A stretch of DNA of 64,000 nucleotides, from positions 404,439 to 468,438 of the forward strand of contig LN874948.1 of NCBI GenBank assembly GCA_001282665.1. Reading direction: 5' to 3'. The position numbers were made by a program, and so were the translations under genes. The DNA is from Clostridiales bacterium mt11 (GTDB lineage: Bacteria > Bacillota > Clostridia > Tissierellales > Tepidimicrobiaceae). Below are positions 16,807 through 26,178 of this stretch, in pieces. How positions within the stretch are numbered: position 1 is the first letter of the stretch; every line of letters begins with the position of its first letter. The notes beneath the pieces are model-generated. The model saw nothing but the letters and a program-made list of their open reading frames with translations, searched no databases and was not told the origin of the DNA.

Positions 16807-17301
16807 CTATAAGATCAAAGTATAGGAAAAGCCATTTGCTGTATTTCCACTTTTCCTAAATCCAACACTTTCAAATAATCTTTGAGAAGCAATATTATAA
16901 GTGTATATTTCTCCCACCTTTATTTCCTTATAACCTAATTCTTCTGCTCTTTTTATCAGTGCCTTTACTACTTTTTTACCTATGCCTTTACCCTGATAAT
17001 TTTTATCTCCTATAACTATAGGCATATCTTCTTTAGAAAAAGTAACATCTCCAATAGGTACAAACCTATTTTTATCTAGTACCTCAATATAATATAATTC
17101 ACCTCTATCATTTAGGTATTCATACATTCTACTTAGCTTATTAAAATCATACTTTTCTGAATCTATACCGTCAACTAATTTGATAGTTTCCTCGTCCTGA
17201 TACCAATCATATGCAAAAGAATACTCATTATCAAACTTTCTTAGCCTTAATTCAGTATCTATATTTATTATCTCTGGCTGTTGAATTTTTTCTATTGGCA
17301 T
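16807..17301 (-). CDS. GNAT-family N-acetyltransferase
   Basis: A 164-residue acyltransferase. The acetyl-CoA pyrophosphate loop is KNYQGKGIGKKVVKALIKRA (Q/RxxGxG/A), followed by NIASQRLFESVGF, the usual C-terminal signature. The N-terminal part (RLRKFDNEYSFAYDWYQDEE) resembles members that acetylate ribosomal protein N-termini or antibiotics. AAAGGAGA precedes the ATG. It lies 16 nt upstream of nothing obviously related; the substrate is not known. Confidence 0.82.
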   Translation of the reverse strand: MPIEKIQQPEIINIDTELRLRKFDNEYSFAYDWYQDEETIKLVDGIDSEKYDFNKLSRMYEYLNDRGELYYIEVLDKNRFVPIGDVTFSKEDMPIVIGDKNYQGKGIGKKVVKALIKRAEELGYKEIKVGEIYTYNIASQRLFESVGFRKSGNTANGFSYTLIL

Positions 17302-17317
17302 ATCAATTCTCCTTTCC

Positions 17318-17809
17318 TTAGAAAAAATAATCTTTTAATTTGAAAATCACGTCTATAACCTCATCTGATCTGGCATCGTCTGACAGATATATTGTTAAAT
17401 GAAATTCTCTCTCGCAGCTATTTTGAATCTTTTCTTTATAGGTAGCTATCGATATATTAGGCTCGTAATAATCTACAAGATAATCTTGAACCCCATAAAT
17501 CTCTATATTATAATTCTTAAAATCATTTAAGTTTAATGATTGTGCTTTTTCTTTTGATATTGTAGTTTCTATAAATATATAATCAAAGTCTAAACCAATA
17601 TCTCCTACTCCTTCAGGAGATATAACAGGGATTGGAAAATATTCTTCGATAAAATCATCTTTATACTTAACGGAATGCATATTGAACCATCCTGCATTAT
17701 GATAAGTAAAACCATGCTTTTTAAGCTCTAATTTTAAATCTTTAAACTTTCTATATAAGGGTTCGTATATATTATTTAATTGTTCAATTGTTTTTAAATC
17801 CATTTTCAT
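17318..17809 (-). CDS. Conserved-looking hypothetical protein, 163 residues
   Basis: I do not recognise this family with certainty. It starts at ATG 17809 (GGGGGAAATG context) and has a helical N-terminus (NNIYEPLYRKFKDLKLELKK) followed by alternating beta and alpha elements, for example GVGDIGLDFDYIFIETT and REFHLTIYLSDDA. No membrane segment or signal is present. It ends 16 nt before the GNAT gene on the same strand, so the two may be co-transcribed. The length and composition resemble small archaeal/bacterial DUF3201-type proteins, but that is a guess. Confidence 0.6.
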   Translation of the reverse strand: MKMDLKTIEQLNNIYEPLYRKFKDLKLELKKHGFTYHNAGWFNMHSVKYKDDFIEEYFPIPVISPEGVGDIGLDFDYIFIETTISKEKAQSLNLNDFKNYNIEIYGVQDYLVDYYEPNISIATYKEKIQNSCEREFHLTIYLSDDARSDEVIDVIFKLKDYFF

Positions 17810-17860
17810 TTCCCCCGATTATCTATTTATCAAATCCGTATATTTCAAATTTAAAATATT

Positions 17861-18310
17861 CTACATTCTATAAATTTTTTCAGCAAATTCTTTTGCCTTA
17901 TTAAGATCATCATCATTTGGTCTATCCTTGCCGATTCCTCCCACTAATTTTAAAGGTCCAAAGGTATCGTATCCTTTGCAAGTGAAACTACCAAGAACAT
18001 CAAAGCCTTTCTCTTTTAATCTTTCTTCGATAGAGTTATTGTATTTTTCTTTTCCTTGACCGCTGGTCGAAAAAACAAATGCCTTTTTATCCGATAGATT
18101 GGGGAGTCCATCAATTAAGTTCATCATATTCCTATGGAATTTTCCATAGTAGATGCCTGAACCAAATCCTATTACATCATAATCGTCTAAATCATGTATA
18201 TCCACATCTTTTACATCCATTATATTAGCATTTAAAACTTTTGCCATCTTTCTGCCTACCTTTTCAGTATTGCCATGATGTATAGATGAATAAATTATTA
18301 TCGCCTTCAA
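17861..18310 (-). CDS. Flavodoxin-domain protein
   Basis: About 149 residues, one flavodoxin fold that binds FMN for electron transfer. The phosphate loop is IYSSIHHGNTEKVG (S/TxxxGNT), followed by IGFGSGIYYGKFHRNM and VFSTSGQG. It resembles protoporphyrinogen-oxidase-like (HemG) and long-chain flavodoxin-type proteins. The start is probably TTG 18310, with GGAGGGTGA as its ribosome site; the frame can be extended to ATG 18325, where that site would become coding. It follows the membrane protein gene closely. The partner is unknown. Confidence 0.82.
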   Translation of the reverse strand: MKAIIIYSSIHHGNTEKVGRKMAKVLNANIMDVKDVDIHDLDDYDVIGFGSGIYYGKFHRNMMNLIDGLPNLSDKKAFVFSTSGQGKEKYNNSIEERLKEKGFDVLGSFTCKGYDTFGPLKLVGGIGKDRPNDDDLNKAKEFAEKIYRM

Positions 18311-18314
18311 AATA

Positions 18315-18992
18315 TCACCCTCCAATTTCTATTAATGATAAAGATATTATAAACGCCAAGCATATTATGAGTACCCCTCCTATTTTACTAGAAGAAATAG
18401 CCCAATCCGTTGGCTCTCCATCTTTTACGGTAAATATATGTTCAAATTCCCACATCTCCTCAGGATACATAACACTTACTAAACCTAAAAGTATTAGAGG
18501 AATGGTTAAAATCAGTAGCATAGGGGAAGAACCTTCTTGAATAAAATCATATACACTGTTTATATTGTATACAAGTTCTACATCGAAAGGCATATATTCT
18601 CTCTCCCCATGAATTGAGATAACTATAGGGCTCAGCATATATTCCTTTCCATTTGAAAGAGTAACGATAATGCCCCTTTCCATAATATTAGAACAATCAA
18701 CTCCAATTATCTTATCCTTATATTCAACTTTATATTTTTCTGCTATTGCCTGAAGTGGGTAATTATGATAAGAGTCTTCCTCTATGGTTACAATAACTGG
18801 ATTATCTTCTTTATCTTTAAATAAAATGGTCTTATCCGATTGGGATTTATATTTAAATTTTTGTCCATCAATAGAAAAGCTCTTTCGGCTTTGACATGCC
18901 ATAATCCAAGTGATTATATTTAAAACAATGAGTATAACAGCTATTACCCAATATATTTTCTTTTTCCCATGTCTTTCATATAAGCTCTCCAT
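18315..18992 (-). CDS. Hypothetical membrane protein with three predicted helices
   Basis: A 225-residue protein. One hydrophobic helix near the N-terminus (YWVIAVILIVLNIITWIMA) and two near the C-terminus (SSPMLLILTIPLILLGLVSV and GGVLIICLAFIISLSLI) frame a polar region of about 100 residues rich in charged beta strands. No known domain is recognised. The upstream side has GGAGGTT before the ATG. It is followed directly by the flavodoxin gene, so the two may be one operon. Confidence 0.6.
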   Translation of the reverse strand: MESLYERHGKKKIYWVIAVILIVLNIITWIMACQSRKSFSIDGQKFKYKSQSDKTILFKDKEDNPVIVTIEEDSYHNYPLQAIAEKYKVEYKDKIIGVDCSNIMERGIIVTLSNGKEYMLSPIVISIHGEREYMPFDVELVYNINSVYDFIQEGSSPMLLILTIPLILLGLVSVMYPEEMWEFEHIFTVKDGEPTDWAISSSKIGGVLIICLAFIISLSLIEIGG

Positions 18993-19062
18993 TTATAACC
19001 TCCTCATTATCGCTTTACAATTACTATTCTACATTTAAATTCATAATCCTTCTAAAATGTAA

Positions 19063-19102
19063 TAGGCTGTTTCATAATTAATTAGTTATGAAACAGCCTA
19101 TA
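19063..19102. terminator. Perfect 16-bp hairpin
   Basis: ATAGGCTGTTTCATAA (19063-19078) and TTATGAAACAGCCTAT (19087-19102) form a perfect stem with an 8-nt loop. It lies just behind the end of the pseudogene at 19106-19803 and is most likely its terminator. Confidence 0.7.
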
Positions 19103-19105
19103 TTC

Positions 19106-19803
19106 TATCCAATATTACCATCTGTTTTATAATCTTTGTTAATTTCTATACCATCCCTAGCTCTTTGCTCGTTTTCATACCTAAAACCTGAAACTTTTTT
19201 TGACAGGGAATCCACATATACTTCTACTACCTTATCTTTATCATATTTATATACAATAGTACAAAGTTCAGGGGTAATTCTTATTTCTCCTAAAAATTCT
19301 AAACCTTCTATATTACCTACAATCTTTTTTTCTTTATGTAATCTAATGCAATATTTTTAGCATCTTCTGTTTCGATTTCCTTTCCTCTTAATTCTTCTAT
19401 TGTCAAATTACCATTTCTTCCTCCATCTATTTTTCCTATCTCTATTATTTCACCAGTTTTCTCTTCTATAATCGCATTATAGCTTGTAGCATTATGCCAA
19501 TCTCCATTTAACTGTTTAATTTCATAATCAGTCATGCCTTCTGCATTTCCTAATCTACTAATGTCAAAGGTACTCCAAGATATAACCCAATGATCTTTTC
19601 CCTGAAAGTTATTTTGATCTCCAATTTTAAATAGTTTTGTATATTCAAACAAATTTTTTGTATCTATTTTTTCATCAAAATATTTTTCAAATAGTTTTAT
19701 AGTTTTTTCTTTTGCTTGTTCTTTTGTTATATTTTGAGGAGCAGATATAGTCTTATTAATATTTTCTTTTGCCGTAAAGCTACTTTGGATAGGAGTTACT
19801 ATT
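19106..19803 (-). pseudogene. Secreted-protein pseudogene (YcdB/PepSY-like region), truncated and frameshifted
   Basis: The reading begins without a start codon at the junction with the transposase remnant (IVTPIQSSFTAKENINK, a signal-peptide end). It continues through EQAKEKTIKLFEKYFDEK and DHWVISWSTFDIS to GEIIEIGKIDGG, a pattern like the YcdB/PepSY repeats of secreted Firmicute proteins. Near 19325-19331 the frame breaks; one more A in that seven-A run would join KEKKIVGNIEGLEFLGEI through to the stop at 19106. The start is lost to the insertion, so the gene is dead. The family call is tentative. Confidence 0.65.
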
Positions 19804-20085
19804 ATGCCAAGAAAAGCTAGAAGGAAAAGTCAAACTGGAATCTATCATGTTATGTTAAGGGGAAGAAGATAAAGCAAGTTTTTTAAATTGCGATGATTTT
19901 ATAAAGCTTACAGATGCAGAAGTAAATCAAGAAATATTATCCATAGGTATAAATAAAATAGGTAATCTTAAATCAATTAAAAAAGAAACCTAATATTAAA
20001 AGAGTTAAAAAGTATTAAAGATATATCTATTAGATAATTTCCAAGAATAGCTGGTTTATCTAGAACAATGATTACAAAAGCATAA
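19804..20085 (+). mobile_element. Remnant of a REP-associated tyrosine transposase (IS200-like, Y1_Tnp)
   Basis: ATG 19804 opens MPRKARRKSQTGIYHVMLRG, the characteristic N-terminus of RAYT/TnpA_REP transposases including the conserved HVMLRG, but it stops after 22 codons. The catalytic middle is missing. Further on, pieces of the C-terminal helix-turn-helix appear in a shifted frame: KLTDAEVNQEILSIG, then LKELKSIKDISIR, a stop, and FPRIAGLSRTMITKA ending at 20085. It is an internally deleted, inactive copy. Its left end meets the beginning of the secreted-protein pseudogene on the other strand. Confidence 0.75.
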
Positions 20086-20113
20086 AAGCCAAGGTTCCTG
20101 TCCCCTTGGCTTT
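20085..20113 (-). terminator. Inverted repeat, terminator of nrdG
   Basis: AAAGCCAAGG (20085-20094) and CCTTGGCTTT (20104-20113) form a 10-bp stem followed by T residues on the minus strand. It directly follows nrdG. Its GGACAGGAACC loop is also typical of RAYT-element ends, so it may have come with the transposase remnant. Confidence 0.6.
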
Positions 20114-20121
20114 CCTTGGCT

Positions 20122-20631
20122 CTATACCTCTGCAATAACTATTTTACTGTTTTCTAAAGATTTTGCTACATCGATTATCCTTTGATTTTTAGAACCTCTA
20201 AACTTCAATAATAGACTTTTTTTATCCGCTTCAAACTTTCCATCTATCAATATATCCGTTGCATAAAAAAGTTCTTTCCAGCTGGGATTTATTTCTGCTT
20301 CCTCCATAATCTCCTCAAAAGTATATCCAGTATATGTGATTACATTTAAGCCCATATCCTTTACTCTGTTAGCTAAAATAGCACATTGCTTTCCTTGAAG
20401 AAAGGGATCCCCTCCACTTAGAGTTATACCATCTAGAAGAGGGTTTTTTCTTACCATATTGACTATATCGTCAATCTCCATATAATATCCACCGCTAAAG
20501 GAATGGGTTTCAGGATTATGACAGCCTATACAATTATGAACACAGCCTTGTGTAAATACAACAAGCCTAATACCCGGTCCATCTACTATGGACTCCTTTA
20601 TTATACCTGCAATCTTAATTTGTTCCTCCAT
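20122..20631 (-). CDS. nrdG: Anaerobic ribonucleoside-triphosphate reductase activating protein
   Basis: A radical-SAM enzyme of 169 residues that makes the glycyl radical on NrdD. FTQGCVHNCIGCHNPETH contains the CxxxCxxC cluster-binding motif, and SGGDPFLQGKQC is the SAM-binding glycine motif. The length is normal for NrdG. It starts 11 nt after nrdD on the same strand, so the two are co-transcribed, and it acts in the cytosol under strict anaerobiosis. Upstream NrdR-type boxes at 22997-23043 would control both genes. Confidence 0.93.
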   Translation of the reverse strand: MEEQIKIAGIIKESIVDGPGIRLVVFTQGCVHNCIGCHNPETHSFSGGYYMEIDDIVNMVRKNPLLDGITLSGGDPFLQGKQCAILANRVKDMGLNVITYTGYTFEEIMEEAEINPSWKELFYATDILIDGKFEADKKSLLLKFRGSKNQRIIDVAKSLENSKIVIAEV

Positions 20632-20642
20632 ATGAACACCTC

Positions 20643-22970
20643 TTATTTATAGGAACAGGAAAAATGTTTTACTCTATCTCTTTCTTCTGCTCTCTTTGCA
20701 TCGTTAAATCTATCTAAAGTTCCTACTAAATAACCAGTAATACGGCGAATCCTATCAAACTTAATTTTCCCTTCTTCTCTACCGCATTTAGGACAGGTGT
20801 CTCCTATTATCCCCGTATATCCGCACACTGGGTCCCTATCCACTGGGTGATTTATGGAACCATAGCCTACCCCTGCTTCCTTCATGGCTTTAACTATTTT
20901 TTCAAAGGCATCTAGGTTTTGAGTTGGATCTCCATCTAGTTCAACATAGGTTATATGTCCAGCATTGGTTAATTCATGGTAAGGCGCTTCAGCATTTATC
21001 TTTTCAAATGCTGTAGTTTCATAGTATACAGGCACATGGAAACTGTTAGTATAGTATTCTCTGTCCGTTACACCCTTTATATTTCCATAGACTTCTCTAT
21101 CTATCTTTACAAATCTACCAGCAGTTCCTTCTGCAGGAGTAGCCAATAGGGTAAAGTTCATCTTAAACTGTCTGCTTGCTTCATCCATTCTCTTTCTCAT
21201 ATGTCCAATTATCTCTAACCCTAGCTTTTGAGATTCTTTACTTTCTCCATGATGAGCCCCTACTAAAGCCTTCAAGCATTCTGCTAATCCTATAAAGCCA
21301 ATGGATAGAGTCCCATGTTTTAATATTTCCCTTATTTCATCGTCTTTTCCTAATCTTTCAGAATCAATCCATATTCCCTGCCCCATTAAGAATGGGAAGT
21401 TATGAACTTGCTTACTTGCTTGGATTTCAAACCTCTCTATTAATTGTTCAGTTACTAAGTTTATGGTATCATCCAAATCCTTATAAAAGCTATCTATATT
21501 TCCTCGATTTTTAATCCCAAGCCTTGGTAAGTTTATGGTAGTAAAGCTTAAATTACCCCTTCCATTAACTATTTCCCTTGATGGATCATATACATTACCT
21601 ATAACCCTTGTTCTACAGCCCATATAGGCAATCTCAGTTTCTGGATGACCTTCCTTATAGTATTTAAGATTATATGGTGCATCTATAAAAGAGAAGTTAG
21701 GGAACAATCTCTTAGCACTTACTCTACAAGCTAATTTAAATAAATCATAGTTTGGATCTCCTTCGTTATAATTTACCCCTTCTTTTACTTTAAATATCTG
21801 TATAGGAAATATTGGCGTTTCCCCATTGCCTAATCCTTCTTCTGTAGATAAGAGTAAATTTCTCATAACCATTCTTCCTTCAGGGGAAGTATCCGTTCCA
21901 TAGTTAATAGAGCTAAAAGGTATCTGAGCTCCTGCTCTCGAATGCATAGTATTTAAATTATGGATTAAAGCCTCCATAGCTTGAAAAGTCTTTCTATCCG
22001 TATCTTTGTAAGCATTTCTTTCTGCAAACTTCTGAATTTTCTCAGTGGTTTCCCTGTCGTTTAAAAGTTCATTCAGATATTCCGATTCCTTTAGTTTATA
22101 CTCTTCATTATCCTTTAAAGTAGGTACTAAATTATATTCTTTTTCTAAAATTTTAAATATATTATTCAAATTGTCGCTTAAATCCACATCATCGATTAAC
22201 AGCTCTATACTCTTAAGCAAATTTTGTCTATAGGTCTTAATATAGGTCTTTTTTACACCTAAAGCCATTCCATAATCAAAGTTAGGAATACTTTGACCAC
22301 CATGCTGATCGTTTTGATTTGATTGTATAGCAATACAAGCTAATGCAGCATAGCTCCTTATATCCTTTGGCTCTCTTAAATATCCATGTCCCGTACTAAA
22401 TCCACCTTTGAATAATTCCACAATATCAATTTGACAACAGGTAGTTGTTAACGTTAAAAAATCCAAATCATGTATATGTATATCGCCATCTTTATGGGCT
22501 TTTGAATGAGCTGGATTTAATACAAATAGATCATAGAATTGTTTTGCTCCCTCAGAACCATACTTGAGCATAGTTCCCATAGCCGTATTCCCATCGATAT
22601 TAGCATTTTCCCTCTTTATATCTACATCTTTGGCATCTTTAAAGGTTAAATCTTCATATACCTTCATTAGCCTTGTGTCCATTTCCCTAATCCTATTTCT
22701 TTCTGCTCTGTATAATATGTATTCTTTAGCAGTTCTAGCATGCCCGTTTTCTATAAGTACTTTTTCTACAGCATCCTGTATATCTTCCACTCCTGGAATT
22801 TCACCTTGAAATTTTTCATCTAAGAGAATAGTAACATTCTCTGCCAATTTCAAAGAGATATCATAATCATGTCCTCCTGCAGCTTGAGCTGCTTTAAAAA
22901 TTGCATTGGCAATTTTCTCTATATTAAAGGGCATCTCTCTCCCATCTCTTTTTCTAATCTTAGTAATCAT
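20643..22970 (-). CDS. nrdD: Anaerobic (class III) ribonucleoside-triphosphate reductase
   Basis: A glycyl-radical enzyme of 775 residues that reduces ribonucleotides in the absence of oxygen. An N-terminal ATP-cone (IRKRDGREMPFNIEKIANAI) gives allosteric control. LTTTCCQIDIVELFKGGFST holds conserved active-site residues. The C-terminus has the zinc site CGYTGIIGDTCPKCGREEG and the glycyl-radical loop RRITGYLVGTLDRFND. It is followed by its activase gene nrdG. Together with nrdJ at the left edge, the organism has two radical routes to deoxynucleotides, both probably under NrdR. ATG 22970 follows a GGGGGTAAT context. Confidence 0.95.
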   Translation of the reverse strand: MITKIRKRDGREMPFNIEKIANAIFKAAQAAGGHDYDISLKLAENVTILLDEKFQGEIPGVEDIQDAVEKVLIENGHARTAKEYILYRAERNRIREMDTRLMKVYEDLTFKDAKDVDIKRENANIDGNTAMGTMLKYGSEGAKQFYDLFVLNPAHSKAHKDGDIHIHDLDFLTLTTTCCQIDIVELFKGGFSTGHGYLREPKDIRSYAALACIAIQSNQNDQHGGQSIPNFDYGMALGVKKTYIKTYRQNLLKSIELLIDDVDLSDNLNNIFKILEKEYNLVPTLKDNEEYKLKESEYLNELLNDRETTEKIQKFAERNAYKDTDRKTFQAMEALIHNLNTMHSRAGAQIPFSSINYGTDTSPEGRMVMRNLLLSTEEGLGNGETPIFPIQIFKVKEGVNYNEGDPNYDLFKLACRVSAKRLFPNFSFIDAPYNLKYYKEGHPETEIAYMGCRTRVIGNVYDPSREIVNGRGNLSFTTINLPRLGIKNRGNIDSFYKDLDDTINLVTEQLIERFEIQASKQVHNFPFLMGQGIWIDSERLGKDDEIREILKHGTLSIGFIGLAECLKALVGAHHGESKESQKLGLEIIGHMRKRMDEASRQFKMNFTLLATPAEGTAGRFVKIDREVYGNIKGVTDREYYTNSFHVPVYYETTAFEKINAEAPYHELTNAGHITYVELDGDPTQNLDAFEKIVKAMKEAGVGYGSINHPVDRDPVCGYTGIIGDTCPKCGREEGKIKFDRIRRITGYLVGTLDRFNDAKRAEERDRVKHFSCSYK

Positions 22971-22996
22971 TTTATTACCCCCAAATAATTGTTATT

Positions 22997-23043
22997 TTAC
23001 AACATATTGTTCTTATATTTTATCAAACCTCTATATATAGTGT
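22997..23043 (-). promoter_or_regulatory. NrdR-type boxes upstream of nrdDG
   Basis: TCTATATATAGTGT at 23030-23043 is identical to the strong box upstream of nrdJ (1711-1724). A weaker partner, TTACAACATATTGTTC at 22997-23012, lies about 31 bp away centre to centre and agrees with the consensus at roughly nine of sixteen positions. Spacing and position match NrdR pairs in promoters of ribonucleotide reductase genes. Confidence 0.65.
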
Positions 23044-23101
23044 CAATAGCCATAAGATATTAAAAATTTTCTAATTAATTAGAGAATGGAAAAGAGCCAA
23101 G

Positions 23102-24268
23102 TTAATCCCTGACTCTAGAGTTAATTTTTAAATATTCATCTTTAATTGAGGCTATTTCTTTTGAATTTATATCCAATCCAGTTATCATAGCTATTCCCCG
23201 TTCTATTGTATTTTGTTTTAGTATATCCTGCATCCTTACTGCCTCTTCATCATTATGATAATCATAGGAAAGAGCTGCTGCTATACCCTTTATTAGATTT
23301 TCGTTTCCTAAATTATATTCTATTGTCCCTCTTAAGGGCTTAATCAACCTATCGCTGCCACCTAATTTTCTTAAGGGCTGTCTTCCTACTCTAACTACTT
23401 CATCTTTTAAATATGGATTTTTAAATCGTGATAAAATTCTTTTAATATATTGGCTATGCTTTTCTCTATCAAATCCATATCTATTTATTAAAACTTCTCC
23501 ACTTTCATCCATAGCTCCTAACACTATCTTTTCAATATGGGAATCTAAAATGCTTTGTCTTATGGTATCATATCCATCTAAATATCCTATATATGCAGTA
23601 ATTGCATGACCTGTATTTAAAGTAAATAATTTTCTTTCAGTATAGGCTATCAGGTTATCGGTACATTCCATATTTTTTATACTAGGAATATCCCCTTTAA
23701 ACTTCGTCTTGTCTACAATCCATTCACTAAATTCTTCAACTCTTACATGGATTATATTCTCTACATTATCCTCCATTGGTGGAACTATTCTATCTACTAC
23801 TGAATTTACAAATCCAATATGGGAATTCATAAACTCTATTTCTTCTTCATTTAAATGTTTTTGGACTTCTACTTTTAAATGGTCTCCAGAACCAACCATA
23901 TTTTCACAAGGGATGATGTTCAAATACTCATTGTTATTATTCTCATATCTCTTCTGTATTCCTAATGCTATAGTTGGAGCAATTTTTCCTAATATATTTG
24001 GACCAACTGCTGTTGTTATTAAACCTACTTCACTTATTTCATCGATTAACTTTTTATCCGAAGAATTAATTGCAGAAATATCCTCCACATACTCCTTCTG
24101 AACTGTTTCTCCTACCATCTCAACTAAATATCTTTTATCTGTATTTATTGCATCGACAATCTGTTGATTAATATCTGCAAATATTACATGATAACCAGAT
24201 GCTGATAGTAAATATCCTATAAATCCTCTTCCAATATTGCCTGCTCCAAATTGAATTGCTTTTTTCAT
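23102..24268 (-). CDS. mtlD: Mannitol-1-phosphate 5-dehydrogenase
   Basis: Oxidises mannitol 1-phosphate to fructose 6-phosphate with NAD+ in the cytosol, completing mannitol entry into glycolysis. KKAIQFGAGNIGRGFIGYLL is the N-terminal Rossmann motif. NIIPCENMVGSGDHLK and FTLNTGHAITAYIGYLDG (with catalytic Lys region nearby) are typical of the family. About 388 residues from ATG 24268, which has GGAGGAACG upstream; the longer frame to 24331 overlaps mtlA and lacks a ribosome site. It is the last gene of the mtlR-mtlA-mtlD operon. Confidence 0.93.
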   Translation of the reverse strand: MKKAIQFGAGNIGRGFIGYLLSASGYHVIFADINQQIVDAINTDKRYLVEMVGETVQKEYVEDISAINSSDKKLIDEISEVGLITTAVGPNILGKIAPTIALGIQKRYENNNNEYLNIIPCENMVGSGDHLKVEVQKHLNEEEIEFMNSHIGFVNSVVDRIVPPMEDNVENIIHVRVEEFSEWIVDKTKFKGDIPSIKNMECTDNLIAYTERKLFTLNTGHAITAYIGYLDGYDTIRQSILDSHIEKIVLGAMDESGEVLINRYGFDREKHSQYIKRILSRFKNPYLKDEVVRVGRQPLRKLGGSDRLIKPLRGTIEYNLGNENLIKGIAAALSYDYHNDEEAVRMQDILKQNTIERGIAMITGLDINSKEIASIKDEYLKINSRVRD

Positions 24269-24290
24269 CGTTCTTCCTCCTAAATAACGT

Positions 24291-26174
24291 CTACTCCTCA
24301 TTAACAATAGTAGTATATATTTCTCCTGCATCCTTCGTATCGACTAATTTCTTTGATAAATTTTCATCTTCCAATACAGTAGCTAATTTGGATAATATGC
24401 TTAAATGCTCATTGTTTTTCCCTGCAATACCTATTACTAGATGAACGGTGTTACCTTCTCCATAGTCAATACCTTCTGGATATTGAAGTACAACAATTCC
24501 AGATTTAATTATCTCATCTTTAGAATCCTTATCTCCATGAGGAATTGCAACTCCATTTCCTATATAGGTTGATAATACTTCTTCTCTCCTATGCATAGAT
24601 TGTATATAATCAGGCTTTACATAGCCTCCATTTACTAAAAGCTTACCAGCCAAATCAATTGCTTCTTTTTTACTGCTATTCTTTAAACCTAAAAGGATAT
24701 TTTCCTCTTCTAATATATTGTTTAACGAATGCTCAGATTCTTGTTTTCCTTGTTTGTTTCTCTTTATAGGTTTTTTCTTTTTCAATTCTTTTATTAATTC
24801 TTCATAAACAGAAGTTGCAAGAAAATCATCTATGGAAATATGTTTTTTATCTGGAGCCTTTTCCTTAGCTCTTTCCGTTAAATTCTTATGGGTTATAATA
24901 ATATCCGCATCCTTTGGAATGTTTTCAATGGCACAGTTGGTAACAAAAATATCTAATCCTGCTTTTCTTATCTTTTCCTTTAAAACACTTGCCCCCATAG
25001 CACTAGAACCCATTCCTGCATCACATGCAAATATAATCTTGTCTATTTGACCCTCTAATTTAATATTATCTTCTTTTTTATTCTTTAACTCTTTCATCTT
25101 TATAGTTGCTTTTTCTAACTCTTCTTCATCTAATTCTTTACTTGATGATTTAACAAATATAGATGCTACTAGAAAAGTTACTACAGTTGATATCAACACT
25201 CCAAGTAATACTCCTAAGAAAGAACCCTTAGGTGTCATTGCCAATAGTGCAATTATACTTCCTGGTGAAGGTGTGGCTACTAAACCTGCATTAAATAGAT
25301 TGAATATAAATACTCCACTTGCACCTCCTGCAATAACTGCAAGAATCAATGCTGGGTTCATTAAAACATATGGGAAATATATTTCATGTATTCCACCTAA
25401 AAAGTGGATAATTATTGCACTTGGGGTAGATTGTTTAACGGATTTTTTACCAAATACCAAATAAGATAATAAAATTCCTAATCCTGGTCCTGGGTTTGTT
25501 TCAATAAGGAAAAATATAGACTTACCTATTTCCTTAGCTTCTTGAACCCCTATAGGTCCTAACACACCATGGTTAATAGCATTATTTAAAAATAATATTT
25601 TAGCAGGTTCTACTATTATAGAAGCAAGTGGTAAAAATCCTGCATTTACAATAACTTCTACAGCCTTTCCTAATACACCGTTTAAACCAGATACCACAGG
25701 TCCAATAGCAAAATAAGCGAGTATTGCCATTAACATTCCTATAACTCCTGCTGAAAAGTTGTTAACTAGCATTTCAAAACCTGTTTTTATTTTGCCTTCA
25801 ACCATATCGTCAAACTTCTTGATTACTAAACCTCCAAGAGGTCCCATAATCATAGCCCCTAAAAACATTGGGATTTCCGCTCCGACTATTACTCCCATAG
25901 TGGCTACAGCTCCAACTACTCCACCTCTTACATCGCCAACTATTTTTCCTCCAGTATATCCTATTAATAATGGAAGCAAATAGGTTACCATTGGGTCTAC
26001 TAATTGTGCAAGTCTTTCATTAGGTCTCCATCCTGAAGAAATAAAGAATGCCGTTATAAGACCCCATGCTATGAATGCTCCAATATTTGGCATTACCATA
26101 CCGCTTAAAAATCTACCAAACTCCTGAATCTTTACGCTTATATCTTTCTTTTCCTTTACATGAGATTCATTCAT
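24291..26174 (-). CDS. mtlA: PTS mannitol transporter, fused EIICBA
   Basis: Imports and phosphorylates mannitol using phosphoenolpyruvate. The 627 residues hold an EIIC membrane domain (about 1-340, ~8 helices, with GGIHEIYFPYV), an EIIB domain (about 380-470, phosphorylated Cys in IIFACDAGMGSSAMGAS) and an EIIA domain (about 490-627, phosphorylated His in GVAIPHGDKDS). Many Firmicutes split EIIA off as mtlF; here it is fused. It lies 4 nt after mtlR and 22 nt before mtlD. GGAGGTAAT precedes the ATG. Confidence 0.93.
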   Translation of the reverse strand: MNESHVKEKKDISVKIQEFGRFLSGMVMPNIGAFIAWGLITAFFISSGWRPNERLAQLVDPMVTYLLPLLIGYTGGKIVGDVRGGVVGAVATMGVIVGAEIPMFLGAMIMGPLGGLVIKKFDDMVEGKIKTGFEMLVNNFSAGVIGMLMAILAYFAIGPVVSGLNGVLGKAVEVIVNAGFLPLASIIVEPAKILFLNNAINHGVLGPIGVQEAKEIGKSIFFLIETNPGPGLGILLSYLVFGKKSVKQSTPSAIIIHFLGGIHEIYFPYVLMNPALILAVIAGGASGVFIFNLFNAGLVATPSPGSIIALLAMTPKGSFLGVLLGVLISTVVTFLVASIFVKSSSKELDEEELEKATIKMKELKNKKEDNIKLEGQIDKIIFACDAGMGSSAMGASVLKEKIRKAGLDIFVTNCAIENIPKDADIIITHKNLTERAKEKAPDKKHISIDDFLATSVYEELIKELKKKKPIKRNKQGKQESEHSLNNILEEENILLGLKNSSKKEAIDLAGKLLVNGGYVKPDYIQSMHRREEVLSTYIGNGVAIPHGDKDSKDEIIKSGIVVLQYPEGIDYGEGNTVHLVIGIAGKNNEHLSILSKLATVLEDENLSKKLVDTKDAGEIYTTIVNEE

Positions 26175-26178
26175 TTTA

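Noticed and set aside
20085..20113. CRISPR-like or REP repeat
   Set aside because: Only one copy occurs; it works as the nrdG terminator, though its sequence may derive from the transposase element.
23709..24101. Antisense ORF of 130 codons inside mtlD
   Set aside because: No ribosome site, low-complexity Ser/Ile-rich translation, and mtlD motifs on the other strand are complete.
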